In this document: positions 53,486 to 62,223 of the stretch, in pieces
How positions within the stretch are numbered: position 1 is the stretch's first letter
Layout: the number at the start of each line of letters is the position of its first letter
Assembly (NCBI GenBank): GCA_040882225.1
Contig: JBBEBR010000014.1
Coordinates: 569,097-633,096, forward strand
Source: Gracilimonas sp040882225
GTDB lineage: Bacteria; Bacteroidota; Rhodothermia; Balneolales; Balneolaceae
Length of the DNA stretch: 64,000 nucleotides
Reading direction: 5' to 3'
Notes under the pieces: model-generated
What the model saw: only the letters and a program-made list of their open reading frames with translations
The model's database searches: none
What the model was told of the DNA's origin: nothing
Translations under genes and position numbers: made by a program

Positions 53486-55117
53486 ATGAGCACTAAGACG
53501 GGAAGTAAAGCCAAGAACTGGTTGCATAGTTTATTAGAAAATTTTGGGGAAATTGAAGGTGAAATTAAACTCGGTGGCGGTCAGAAAAGAATAGATAAGG
53601 AACACGGCAAGGGTAAACTTACCGCAAGAGAACGCATTCAAAAATTAACAGACAATGACTCTGCTTTCTACGAATTAGGGCTTTGGGCCGGCTACGAAAT
53701 GTATGAAGAGCAGGGTGGATGTCCCGCCGGAGGAGTAATTACCGGTATTGGAAAAGTGAGCGGACGAGATTGTATGATTGTAGCTAATGACGCCACAGTA
53801 AAAGCGGGGGCATGGTTTCCCATCACCGCAAAAAAAAATCTACGTGCTCAGGAAATAGCCATCGAAAATCATATACCGTTAATCTACTTGGTAGATTCAG
53901 CAGGGGTTTTTCTGCCTATGCAGGACGAAATTTTCCCCGATAAAGAGCATTTTGGACGCATGTTCAGAAACAATGCGGTTATTTCGGCAAAGGGAATTCC
54001 ACAGATCGCAGCTATAATGGGAAGCTGTGTGGCAGGTGGTGCTTATTTGCCAATCATGAGCGATGAAGCTCTTATTGTTGATGGAACGGGAAGCGTATTT
54101 TTAGCCGGAAGTTATCTTGTTAAAGCAGCTATTGGCGAAGACATAGATAATGAAACCCTCGGGGGCGCAGCAACTCACACCGAAATAAGCGGCGTAACCG
54201 ATTACAAAATGAAGGATGATGAGGAGTGTCTTGAAACCATCCGTGACCTGATGGATAAATTAGGGCCTTTCGAAACAGCCGGATTTAATCGTTCTAAACC
54301 AAAAGACCCACTGCGCCCTGCAAGTGATGTGTGTGATATTTTGCCCGAATCCCGCACCGCTCCCTACAGTATGAATGAGATTCTGGATTGTATTGTAGAT
54401 GAAGGCTCTTTTACAGAATTCAAAAAAGGATACGGGCAGACTTTACTTACCGGATATGCGCGAATTGATGGCTGGAGTGTGGGGATTGTGGCAAATCAAA
54501 GAACCGTGAGCAGAACCAAATCCGGAGAGATGCAGATTGGCGGGGTAATTTATTCGGACAGTGCGGATAAAGCAGCCCGGTTTATTATGAATTGCAATCA
54601 AAAGAAAATTCCGCTTATTTTTTTGCAGGATGTAACCGGATTTATGATTGGCAAAAGAAGCGAGCATGGCGGCATCATCAAAGACGGTGCAAAAATGGTA
54701 AATGCCATGAGTAACAGCACCGTTCCAAAAATTACGATAGTCATCGGAAACAGTTATGGCGCAGGTAATTATGCTATGTGCGGACGGGCTTATGATCCCC
54801 GGTTTATGTATGCCTGGCCGACAGCTAAAATAGCGGTAATGAGCGGCGCTTCTGCCTCAAAAACGTTGATGCAAATTCAGGTTGCCGCTATGAAAAAGAA
54901 GGGCAAAGAAGTGAGTGAAGAGGAGCAGCAGAAAATCATGAAAAAAATGAGCGACCGCTATGATAAACAAACCGATGTGCGTTACGCAGCCTCTCGTTTG
55001 TGGGTTGATGGCATCATAAACCCCATTGAAACCCGAGACCGGATTTCAAAAGCCATTTCCTGTGCTAATTTGAATCCAAAGATTGAGGAGTATAAGACTG
55101 GAGTGATTCAAACTTAA
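53486..55117 (+). CDS. Acyl-CoA carboxylase, carboxyltransferase (beta) subunit
   Basis: The 543-residue protein has two crotonase-like carboxyltransferase halves. The N-terminal half begins with GGGQKRIDKEHGKGKLTARE and has LVDSAGVFLPMQDEIFPDKE; the C-terminal half has GGVIYSDSADKAARFIMNC, PLIFLQDVTGFMIGK and VIGNSYGAGNYAMCGRAYDP. The GGAATHTEISGVTDYKMKDD segment matches the methylcrotonoyl/propionyl-CoA carboxylase branch. It moves CO2 from biotin to acyl-CoA in branched-chain amino-acid or odd-chain fatty-acid metabolism. The biotin-carboxylase subunit is not adjacent. It is followed directly by the repeat field. Confidence 0.92.
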   Translation: MSTKTGSKAKNWLHSLLENFGEIEGEIKLGGGQKRIDKEHGKGKLTARERIQKLTDNDSAFYELGLWAGYEMYEEQGGCPAGGVITGIGKVSGRDCMIVANDATVKAGAWFPITAKKNLRAQEIAIENHIPLIYLVDSAGVFLPMQDEIFPDKEHFGRMFRNNAVISAKGIPQIAAIMGSCVAGGAYLPIMSDEALIVDGTGSVFLAGSYLVKAAIGEDIDNETLGGAATHTEISGVTDYKMKDDEECLETIRDLMDKLGPFETAGFNRSKPKDPLRPASDVCDILPESRTAPYSMNEILDCIVDEGSFTEFKKGYGQTLLTGYARIDGWSVGIVANQRTVSRTKSGEMQIGGVIYSDSADKAARFIMNCNQKKIPLIFLQDVTGFMIGKRSEHGGIIKDGAKMVNAMSNSTVPKITIVIGNSYGAGNYAMCGRAYDPRFMYAWPTAKIAVMSGASASKTLMQIQVAAMKKKGKEVSEEEQQKIMKKMSDRYDKQTDVRYAASRLWVDGIINPIETRDRISKAISCANLNPKIEEYKTGVIQT

Positions 55118-55169
55118 AGGAAAAGGACTACTCGGGAATTTTGGTTTCATTTTGCACCTATTCCCGTCA

Positions 55170-55620
55170 AAGACTTCCTGAGCATACCTGCGAAGGATCT
55201 TGCTTTTCGTGGAACTGATGCTGATTTCAACCTGGTAACTATCTCCAACTCAGATTCTTCGAGAGTACTCTCAGAAGGACTTGTTAAGTATATTTGAAGT
55301 TGATTCCACTAAGGTCTTCCTGCCTGTCCCTTTGGGGAGCATACCTCAAGGATCTTGCTTTTCGTGGAGCGGGTGCTTATTTCAACCTGGTAACTATCTC
55401 CAACACAGATTCTTCTCCCGAAGGGATCCCTTTGGGAGGAAGTTTCCTCAGAAGGACTCGTTAGTGGATTTTGAGGTTATAATTGCTTCCACTCTTCCTA
55501 AAGTCTTCTTGAGCATACCTGCGAAGTATCTTTGCATTTAATAGCACAGATGCTTATTCCAACCTGATAGCTATTCCCAACTCAGATTCTTCGAGAGTAC
55601 TCTCAGAAGGACTAGTTGGG
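55170..55620. repeat. Three copies of a palindromic intergenic element (cluster 1)
   Basis: Copies at about 55170-55285, 55311-55462 and 55501-55620. Each has a left arm such as CTTCCTGAGCATACCTGCG then AAGGATCTTGCTTTTCGTGG, a middle of 40-50 bp, and a right arm AGATTCTTCGAGAGTACTCT then CAGAAGGACT. The right arm is an imperfect inverted copy of the left (about 23 of 30 bases). The middle copy carries extra bases in both arms, CCTGTCCCTTTGGG on the left and CCCGAAGGGATCCCTTTGGG on the right. No gene is present in 55118-55826; short open frames here are repeat artefacts. Confidence 0.85.
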
Positions 55621-55639
55621 GAGTAGTGATACGTTGGTA

Positions 55640-55699
55640 AAACCTGACAGGCTTTCTCGGTAAATATTTCTCTCTGTAAGTAAAAAGCCTGTCAGGTTT
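55640..55699. repeat. 16-bp perfect inverted repeat
   Basis: AAACCTGACAGGCTTT (55640-55655) pairs with AAAGCCTGTCAGGTTT (55684-55699) across a 28-base loop. The same ACCTGAC / GTCAGGT words form the terminator at 56340-56370. It may be a transcription terminator for read-through from the carboxylase gene or part of the repeat field. Confidence 0.65.
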
Positions 55700-55725
55700 G
55701 ATCTTGGCTGCTCACTTCACTGTAA

Positions 55726-55745
55726 CAGGGGGTTGCGACCCCTTG
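55726..55745. repeat. Near palindrome CAGGGGGTTGCGACCCCTTG
   Basis: This matches the 20-bp palindrome at 33605-33624 with two changes and is followed by TCGCGG where the other has TCGTGG. It is a second member of the same small palindrome family. Confidence 0.65.
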
Positions 55746-55826
55746 TCGCGGTAGAAGCTCAGATTGCTTGTTAAAATAATCCTCAGATGTACGAGAATGA
55801 AATGATATCTCACCTTATATTCCCAG

Positions 55827-56327
55827 ATGAACTACGAAGTAGAAAAAAGGCCAAATTCTGTTTTTGTTGGGGTGGAAGCCAGTTTCACTTTGATAGATTT
55901 CCTGCTATTTTTTTGCAGTTTCTTCCTGGGCTTTGTCTTCGCGCTTTTCTTTTTGATTTTTGCATTTGCGGTGCTTCAAAAGATTTTCTCCCGCCACGAG
56001 TTTGAATTTAATTCCGACACCTACAAAATTACCCGATACTATCGATTTTTTAGTTATTTCCGGTTTCGGCAGCGCACCATTTCTTTTGGGGAAGTGGAGC
56101 AAATTCTGCTATCCAATTATGACAGCGGGCAGGCTTTATTCAGCAGAGGGATGAAAAAGAAAGAGTGGTTTACGCTGGATATCAATATAGAAAACAGCTA
56201 TCTGCGTATTGCGAAAGCCGAATCGGATGAACTGGATGAAATCTACCAACTGTATTTAGAACTTGAAGAAAGGCTGGATTTATACTTCAAGTTCAAAATG
56301 GAATTTGTTGAGTTCGAGAAAAGCTGA
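55827..56327 (+). CDS. Membrane-anchored protein of unknown function
   Basis: The 166-residue protein has a short cytosolic start (MNYEVEKRPNSVFVGVEASF). One long hydrophobic segment or a tight pair of helices follows (residues about 20-50, LIDFLLFFCSFFLGFVFALF and onwards). The soluble domain of about 110 residues is rich in aromatic and charged residues (EFEFNSDTYKITRYYRFFSY, EYFTLDINIE-like, LDEIYQLYLELEERLDLYF). The soluble part has the look of a PH-like barrel followed by a helix, but no family is recognised. It is monocistronic, convergent with icd and closed by a strong shared terminator. Confidence 0.65.
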   Translation: MNYEVEKRPNSVFVGVEASFTLIDFLLFFCSFFLGFVFALFFLIFAFAVLQKIFSRHEFEFNSDTYKITRYYRFFSYFRFRQRTISFGEVEQILLSNYDSGQALFSRGMKKKEWFTLDINIENSYLRIAKAESDELDEIYQLYLELEERLDLYFKFKMEFVEFEKS

Positions 56328-56339
56328 TAAAGCAAAAAA

Positions 56340-56370
56340 GACCAGTCAGGTTTTAAAAACCTGACTGGTC
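56340..56370. terminator. Bidirectional terminator between convergent genes
   Basis: GACCAGTCAGGTTTT and AAAACCTGACTGGTC form a perfect 15-bp stem with a one-base centre in the 57-bp gap between the stop codons at 56327 and 56385. The T-run/A-run in the stem makes it suitable for either direction. Confidence 0.85.
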
Positions 56371-56384
56371 AGAAATTTAAGTCT

Positions 56385-58613
56385 TTAAAGTGCATCCACA
56401 ATTGAATTCAACGTCTTACTTGGGCGCATTTCTAGAGCTACTTTTTGCTCATTTGGCCAAAAATATCCGCCAATATCTACGGGATTTCCCTGAGCCGCGT
56501 TTAACTCATCCACAATCTTTGCTTCGTTTTCAGCAAGTGACTTTGCCAGTCCGGAAAAATGAGACTGAAGTTCCCCGTCTTTACTTTGATTTGCGAGCGC
56601 TTGTGCCCAATACAAAGCTAAATAAAAATGACTTCCACGATTATCCAGTTCGTTCACTTTGCGGGATGGGGATTTATTAGCTTGAAGATATTCTGCAGTT
56701 GCCTGATCTAAGGTTTCAGCTAGAATAAGTGCTTTCTCATTATTATAGGCCTTTCCAAAATGCTCCAGCGAAACTGCAAGGGCAAGAAACTCACCCAAAG
56801 AATCCCATCGTAAATGGCCTTCCTCTACAAATTGCTGCACATGTTTTGGAGCAGATCCGCCGGCTCCGGTTTCAAAAAGTCCGCCGCCGTTCATCAGTGG
56901 AACAATAGACAACATTTTTGCACTGGTTCCCAATTCGAGAATAGGAAAGAGATCAGTGAGGTAATCACGAAGTACATTTCCGGTTACAGAAATAGTGTCT
57001 TTTCCGGCTTCGATGCGTTCTAAAGAGAAACGCATGGCTTCAACGGGAGACATGATCTGAATTTCCAAACCAGTGGTATCGTGGTCTTTTAAATACGTAT
57101 TTACTTTTTCAATGAGTTGAGCATCGTGGGCACGATTTTTATCGAGCCAAAAAACGGCAGGTACACCAGTATCTCGTGCTCGGGAAACAGCTAACTTCAC
57201 CCAGTCCTGAACCGGCTCGTCTTTAACCTGACACATGCGCCAGATATCGCCTTCCTCAACAAAATGTTCAAGAATCGTTTCGCCTGATTTATTAATAACT
57301 CGCACTTTTCCCTGGCCGGGAATCTCAAATGTTTTATCGTGAGAACCATATTCTTCGGCTTTTTGAGCCATTAATCCAACATTAGAAACGCTGCCCATCG
57401 TAGTGGGATCAAAAGCACCGTGCTTTTTACAAAAATCGATCACTTCCTGGTAAATACCTGCGTAACTGCTGTCAGGAATTACCGCTTTGGCATCCTGTAA
57501 ATTTCCATCAGCATTCCACATTTGCCCTGATGTTCGAATCATGGCAGGCATGGAGGCGTCAATAATTACATCGCTTGGAACGTGCAGGTTAGTAATTCCT
57601 TTATCGGAATTTACCATAGCGATAGCAGGCCCGGTTCCGTAGCAGGCTTTCACATCCGCAACAATCTGATCTCTGTGCGTTTCCGGCAATTCTTCAATTT
57701 TCGAAAGCAGATCACCAAGTCCATTATTTACATCCACACCTAATTGGGCAAGAACTTTTCCATGCTTTTCAAAAACAATTTTGAAGTAGGTTTTAACGGC
57801 ATGGCCAAAAATTATAGGATCGGAAACCTTCATCATTGTAGCTTTCATGTGCAGAGAAAAAAGTATACCCAAATCTTTTGCATCATCAATTTGTTCATCA
57901 AGAAAAGCGAGCAGCTTCCTTTTATCCATTTTAGTAGCATCAATTACCTCGCCTGAAAGGAGTGGAGTACTTTTTTTAAGGGTGATGCTTTTGCCGTTTT
58001 CGTCAACGAAATCTATGCGAACATTATCACTATCTGCCATTGTGATGGATTTTTCATTGTTGAAAAAGTCTCCATCATTCATTGTAGCTACATGGGTTTT
58101 TGAATCCGAACTCCATTTTCCCATTGAATGTGGATTCTGCTTCGCATACTGCTTTACAGATTTAGGAGCCCGTCGGTCAGAATTTCCTTCCCGTAAAACT
58201 GGATTAACTGCACTTCCTTTTATTCTTTCGTAACGGGATTTTATTTCCTGTTCCTTCTCATTTTCTGGCTCCTCAGGATAATCCGGCAAATCATAACCCT
58301 GAGATTGAAGCTCTTTGATTGCTGCTTGCAACTGTGGAATGGAGGCACTGATATTTGGTAGTTTAATAATATTTGCTTCCGGCTTTTTAGCGAGTTCTCC
58401 TAACTCTTCCAGCGCATCCGGAATTTGCTGTTTTTCAGTCAGGTAATCAGGAAAGTTGGCAAGAATTCTTCCGGCAAGAGAAATATCCTTAGTCTCAACT
58501 TTTATTCCTGCATATTTGGTGAATTTTTCAACTATCGGCAACAAAGAATGAGTTGCAAGAAATGGGGCTTCATCGGTTTTTGTGTAAATGATTTTGGAAG
58601 AGTCGGTGGTCAT
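56385..58613 (-). CDS. icd: NADP-dependent isocitrate dehydrogenase, monomeric type
   Basis: The 742-residue enzyme converts isocitrate to 2-oxoglutarate with NADP+. It is the single-chain IDH-II form, about twice the size of the dimeric enzyme. Signatures include IIYTKTDEAPFLATHSLLPI, the Ser-Asn substrate site region LPNISASIPQLQAAIKELQ, NPVLREGNSDRRAPKSVKQ, YAKQNPHSMGKWS, MKATMMKVSDPIIFGH and GAGGSAPKHVQQFVEEGHL. All family blocks are in place and the length is canonical. It runs alone on the minus strand; the upstream gap is shared with a divergent small-protein gene. Confidence 0.97.
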   Translation of the reverse strand: MTTDSSKIIYTKTDEAPFLATHSLLPIVEKFTKYAGIKVETKDISLAGRILANFPDYLTEKQQIPDALEELGELAKKPEANIIKLPNISASIPQLQAAIKELQSQGYDLPDYPEEPENEKEQEIKSRYERIKGSAVNPVLREGNSDRRAPKSVKQYAKQNPHSMGKWSSDSKTHVATMNDGDFFNNEKSITMADSDNVRIDFVDENGKSITLKKSTPLLSGEVIDATKMDKRKLLAFLDEQIDDAKDLGILFSLHMKATMMKVSDPIIFGHAVKTYFKIVFEKHGKVLAQLGVDVNNGLGDLLSKIEELPETHRDQIVADVKACYGTGPAIAMVNSDKGITNLHVPSDVIIDASMPAMIRTSGQMWNADGNLQDAKAVIPDSSYAGIYQEVIDFCKKHGAFDPTTMGSVSNVGLMAQKAEEYGSHDKTFEIPGQGKVRVINKSGETILEHFVEEGDIWRMCQVKDEPVQDWVKLAVSRARDTGVPAVFWLDKNRAHDAQLIEKVNTYLKDHDTTGLEIQIMSPVEAMRFSLERIEAGKDTISVTGNVLRDYLTDLFPILELGTSAKMLSIVPLMNGGGLFETGAGGSAPKHVQQFVEEGHLRWDSLGEFLALAVSLEHFGKAYNNEKALILAETLDQATAEYLQANKSPSRKVNELDNRGSHFYLALYWAQALANQSKDGELQSHFSGLAKSLAENEAKIVDELNAAQGNPVDIGGYFWPNEQKVALEMRPSKTLNSIVDAL

Positions 58614-58916
58614 GCTATTTTATTTTTTTGATGAAAATCTATAAGTTGAAATTCCTGTGAACATCTTAGCCAAACAAGGCTTGGAGTTTAAGGATTTTCA
58701 AAGGAATATGGGAACTGGTTTTAATATTGAAACAAGGTATTTCCCTTCGTGGCTCCCGAAAATTCAATCCTGTTTAAAGATCTTTGAGATTCAATAAAAG
58801 TCAGACTGATTTTCCAGCGTTCTCATTCGATATCTCCGGTCATCTTATGTATATTCCATGTACGAATGGCTGGCAGTTTTCGTTAGCTTGCAAAGTTTGG
58901 AAAACAGGAGGATGTT
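58614..58916. other. Divergent promoter region, no gene seen
   Basis: This 303-bp gap separates icd (minus) from the small membrane-protein/mutL pair (plus). I see no repeats from the other families, no hairpin and no operator. Candidate AT-rich promoter words are TATATTCC near 58850-58857 for the plus side and TTTTTTTGATG just before the icd start. A strong Shine-Dalgarno (AGGAGG) lies at 58908-58913. Confidence 0.5.
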
Positions 58917-59123
58917 ATGATTAAACCAATGTTTGGCTATCGGCCAAAACCGAAGCAATTCGATTTACCTTTTAGATATTACGATCCTGAAAAGGATGAA
59001 AAAGAAAAGCGTAGAAAACGGATTAAGTTTGAATCTCATACCCGAAGAAGGCCTGCACAGTTTACAACTATTGTGTTTTTCGCGGCTTTATTAGCTTTCA
59101 TCGTATATCTTATCTCACTTTAA
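58917..59123 (+). CDS. Small basic protein with a C-terminal membrane helix
   Basis: The 68-residue product has a positively charged N-terminal two thirds (GYRPKPKQFDLPFRYYDP, EKDEKEKRRKRIKFESH, TRRRP) and ends with a single hydrophobic helix (FTTIVFFAALLAFIVYLIS). It would be a tail-anchored protein with a cytosolic basic domain, perhaps binding RNA, DNA or ribosomes. An AGGAGG Shine-Dalgarno four bases before the ATG supports the start. mutL begins 15 bases past its stop, so the two are co-transcribed. The family is not recognised. Confidence 0.7.
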   Translation: MIKPMFGYRPKPKQFDLPFRYYDPEKDEKEKRRKRIKFESHTRRRPAQFTTIVFFAALLAFIVYLISL

Positions 59124-59138
59124 ACATCTGAATTTACA

Positions 59139-60983
59139 TTGAGCGACACCCGGATCAGCAATTCTATAATACATCAACTTCCCCCAGAAATTAGTAACAA
59201 AATTGCTGCCGGTGAGGTGATTCAACGTCCTTCCTCAGTAGTGAAAGAACTGCTCGATAATTCCATAGATGCAGGCGCTGAACAAATTAGAATCCTCATT
59301 CAAAACGCCGGACGAACGCTCATCCAAATAACTGATAACGGATGCGGAATGAGTAAGGAAGACATCCCGCTTTGCTTTGAAAGGCACGCAACTTCCAAGA
59401 TAAATTCCGTTGATGATCTATTCCGGATTCGCACACTTGGTTTTCGGGGTGAAGCCATGGCTTCAATCGCTTCTGTTTCTCAAATCAGCTTAAAAACAAA
59501 AAGAGCGGAAGACGATAACGGCTGGGAGCTTGAAGTGTGGGGAGGAGAAGAGCGCGAAATAAAACCTGTTGCCACAGATAACGGCACATCTATTTCTGTG
59601 CGGAATTTGTTTTTCAATGTTCCCGCTCGCCGGCAGTTTTTAAAAACGGACGTCACTGAATTGCGACATATTTTGCGAACCGTGCAATACGCTGCACTTG
59701 CAAATACTGATGTGGCTTTTTACATAGAAGCCGATGGCGATATCATCTACGATTTACCGCCGCAATCTCTGGCCGATCGCGTTACACAGATTTTCGGGAA
59801 TTCCTATAAAGCAAGCCTCATCGAATTTGGCGAAGAAACCAGTTATGTGCGCATTCATGGTTTTGCTTCTGATCCAAAACTTGCCAAAAAGAGCAGGGGA
59901 GAGCAGTTCCTTTTTGTGAACGGAAGGCCCTTTCAGCACCGCTATCTCACGCACGTGATTTTGAGTTTGTATGATGCCTGGACCCGAAATAACGAGTATC
60001 CGTTTTATGCACTCTTTTTTGAAATTGATCCTGGGAAAGTGGATGTAAATGTGCATCCTTCCAAGCTGGAAGTGAAATTTGAGGATGAACGAAGTGTAAT
60101 TCAACTTGCGCGTTCTGTTGTAAATCGGGCGCTGAATAAGCATTTCCAGGTGCCGAATATCCAGCAGGATGAAGATTCTTTTTTAAGTGATAATCTCGCC
60201 AAAGGATTCGATACCGGTTTCAACTTTAAACGCCCCGATTCTTCCACTCAAAACGAATCCGGTTTTCAAATTCCATCCCGGATTAATTTTAATTCGAATC
60301 CTGCAAAGGGAAGAGGAATGGAGTTTGGTGAACAGCTTTATGGGCGAAATCACCAACAGGATCCTGAACATGGTAATGCGCCTTTTAGTCCGCCGGAAAC
60401 ACAGCAACAAAAAGTAGCCGGCGACAAAGGATTTTGGCAGCTACACAACACGTACATTTTATCTCAAACCCGAACGGGTGTTTGTGTGATTGATCAATAT
60501 TCAGCGCATAAGCGAATCATTTTTGAAAAAGCTATGCAGGCAACCGAAGAGGCGCTTCCGAATACGCAACAGCTTCTTTTTGCTCAAACATTAGAGCTTT
60601 CTGCTTCGGATTACACGCTCCTCAAAGAACTTCATTCCATAATCCAGCGAATGGGATTTTCCGTTCAGCTGCTTAGTGGAAATACCGCCATGATAAACGG
60701 CGTTCCTGCAGATATCGAAATAGGAAATGAGGGAGAGGTATTGATTTCAATGTTGCACCAATACCAGGATTTGGGCCAAAAAATGAAACTTGATGCACGT
60801 GAAAAACTAGCAATCGCCTTTGCCGCTAAAGCAGCTATCCCCAGAGGGAAAAAACTAACTGCTCAAGAAATGGAGGCTCTCGTTGATCAGCTTTTTGCCT
60901 GCGAGCAGCCTTACCTTGACCCCCTGCAAAAACCCACGATCGTCTATATTTCCATGGATGATATTCAGTCCCGGTTTAGGTAG
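59139..60983 (+). CDS. mutL: DNA mismatch repair protein MutL
   Basis: The 614-residue protein has the GHKL ATPase motifs: AAGEVIQRPSSVVKELLDNS, ITDNGCGMSKED, ERHATSKI, TLGFRGEAMASIAS and LFFNVPARRQFLKTD. The C-terminal domain is present from about residue 430. The endonuclease motif expected as DQHA-x2-E-x4-E reads DQYSAHKRIIFE (Asp452). The final motif expected as CPHGRP reads DPLQKP (residues 594-599), although ACEQPY before it is retained. The metal ligands therefore look lost. The start is a TTG at 59139-59141; no ATG in frame exists close by. The stop is followed at once by repeat elements. Confidence 0.93.
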   Translation: MSDTRISNSIIHQLPPEISNKIAAGEVIQRPSSVVKELLDNSIDAGAEQIRILIQNAGRTLIQITDNGCGMSKEDIPLCFERHATSKINSVDDLFRIRTLGFRGEAMASIASVSQISLKTKRAEDDNGWELEVWGGEEREIKPVATDNGTSISVRNLFFNVPARRQFLKTDVTELRHILRTVQYAALANTDVAFYIEADGDIIYDLPPQSLADRVTQIFGNSYKASLIEFGEETSYVRIHGFASDPKLAKKSRGEQFLFVNGRPFQHRYLTHVILSLYDAWTRNNEYPFYALFFEIDPGKVDVNVHPSKLEVKFEDERSVIQLARSVVNRALNKHFQVPNIQQDEDSFLSDNLAKGFDTGFNFKRPDSSTQNESGFQIPSRINFNSNPAKGRGMEFGEQLYGRNHQQDPEHGNAPFSPPETQQQKVAGDKGFWQLHNTYILSQTRTGVCVIDQYSAHKRIIFEKAMQATEEALPNTQQLLFAQTLELSASDYTLLKELHSIIQRMGFSVQLLSGNTAMINGVPADIEIGNEGEVLISMLHQYQDLGQKMKLDAREKLAIAFAAKAAIPRGKKLTAQEMEALVDQLFACEQPYLDPLQKPTIVYISMDDIQSRFR

Positions 60984-61005
60984 CGTTTATTGCTACTTTT
61001 CTACC

Positions 61006-61385
61006 AAAGTCTTCCTGAGCATACTTGCGAAGGATCTTAGTTTTTCGTGGAGCAGACGCTTCATTCCCACCTGATAATCATTTCCAACTCAGATTCTTCG
61101 AGTGTACTCTCAGAAAGACTAGTTGAGGAAATTCAGGAAGCTTTATGGCTACTTTCCCACCAAAGTCTTCCTGAGCATACCTGCGAAGGATCTTGCTTTT
61201 CGAAGCACAGGCGCTGATTCCAACTTGGTAATCATTTCCAACCCAGATTCTTCGAAAGTTTCCTCAGAAGGACTCGTTGGGGATTCTGAAGTCTATATTA
61301 TACTCGGTCTTCCTGAGCATACTTGCGAAGGATCTTAGTTTTTCGTGGAGTAGATGCTTATTCCTACCTGAAACCATTTTCACCC
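61006..61385. repeat. Two full copies and one truncated copy of the palindromic element (cluster 2)
   Basis: Copies at about 61006-61125 and 61162-61282 have both arms (AAGTCTTCCTGAGCATACTT, then CAGATTCTTCG and TCAGAAAGACT or TCAGAAGGACT). A third starts at about 61306 but loses its right arm near 61385, where CACCCCACCTACAATAGGTT and a half copy of the 20-bp palindrome begin. No gene is visible in 60984-61510 outside the repeats. Confidence 0.85.
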
Positions 61386-61510
61386 CACCTACAATAGGTT
61401 GCAACCCCTTGCCATGGTGCTTACGCTGGTTGATGAATCAGGAAGATTCATTGGGTTTTTTGAAGCTTTGTTTGCTTAGCTAAACTGGATCAAAAGCTGT
61501 ACTTTATTAG

Positions 61511-61735
61511 ATGAAATCACTACCGTATATGAAGAAAAAAATCCGCATTTATGACCTGCACGATCCTAAACAGTACGAGGATGAAAGGGAGTATTGGGCA
61601 TCAAAGACACCTACTGAAAAATTAAAAACAGTAGAAATACTCAGGCAACAATACTCAAAATTAACGCGACAAAATGGAAGCGCTGAGCAAGGACTTCAAA
61701 GAGTTTATAATATTATTAAACAAACAAAAGATTGA
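61511..61735 (+). CDS. Small partner protein of a nucleotidyltransferase (antitoxin-like)
   Basis: The 74-residue protein reads KIRIYDLHDPKQYEDEREYW, ASKTPTEKLKTVEILRQQYS and ends LQRVYNIIKQTKD. This pattern ('Y-D-x-x-D... T-P-x-E-K/R-L-x-x-V-x-x-L-R-x-Q') is that of short helical proteins commonly found just upstream of a nucleotidyltransferase, thought to be a toxin-antitoxin-like pair. It overlaps the next gene by 62 bases in another frame, which indicates tight coupling. An ATG six codons in (61529) is an alternative start. Confidence 0.65.
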   Translation: MKSLPYMKKKIRIYDLHDPKQYEDEREYWASKTPTEKLKTVEILRQQYSKLTRQNGSAEQGLQRVYNIIKQTKD

Positions 61736-62117
61736 GTATCTGCTTGTTGGTGGATATGCGGTGATTTTATATGGATCACCTCGTTATACAGGAGATATTG
61801 ATTTTTGGGTGAAACCGGAAAGAAATAATATTGAAAAATTGCTTGATGCCTTGAATCAATTCGGTTTTTCGAGCCTTAATATTCAGGTTGATGATTTAAA
61901 CAAACCTGATCAGGTTTTACAATTAGGATATCCACCGCTCCGAATAGATATATTAACATCAATTTCAGGTCTTGATTTTGATAATTGCTTACCTAATTCT
62001 CAAACATTTGATATCGAAGGTTTAAAAATTAAAGTAATTGGATTAGAAGATCTGAAAAAAAATAAGAAGGCGGTAAGTAGATTTAAGGACTTGGATGATT
62101 TAGAAAATTTGGAATAA
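61674..62117 (+). CDS. Nucleotidyltransferase (DUF6036/AbiEii-like fold)
   Basis: The 147-residue protein carries the pol-beta-type motif LLVGGYAVILYGSPRYTGDI with acidic residues in TGDIDFWVKPE, followed by DALNQFGFSS, LRIDILTSISGLDFDNCL and IKVIGLEDLKKNKKAVSRF. The G-G-x-A-x-x-x-Y-G-x-P-R-x-T-x-D-I-D pattern is diagnostic. Such proteins transfer nucleotides to protein or tRNA; family members include toxins of MNT/HepT and AbiE type. It is paired with the small gene at 61511, with overlapping frames. Both genes are flanked by the repeat clusters. The C-terminus is short, so it may be a minimal domain. Confidence 0.8.
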   Translation: MEALSKDFKEFIILLNKQKIEYLLVGGYAVILYGSPRYTGDIDFWVKPERNNIEKLLDALNQFGFSSLNIQVDDLNKPDQVLQLGYPPLRIDILTSISGLDFDNCLPNSQTFDIEGLKIKVIGLEDLKKNKKAVSRFKDLDDLENLE

Positions 62118-62223
62118 TTATGATTTTCCATCATCACCATTGTTGAGCCCCCTTGACGCTGAGCATGCGTGGGCTGGCAGATCAGAAGGACTTGTTGGGG
62201 ATTATATTGCTCTGTTTCTGATA

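Noticed and set aside
55281..55541. 86-codon open frame
   Set aside because: It lies entirely within palindromic repeats and shows no protein family or ribosome-binding site.
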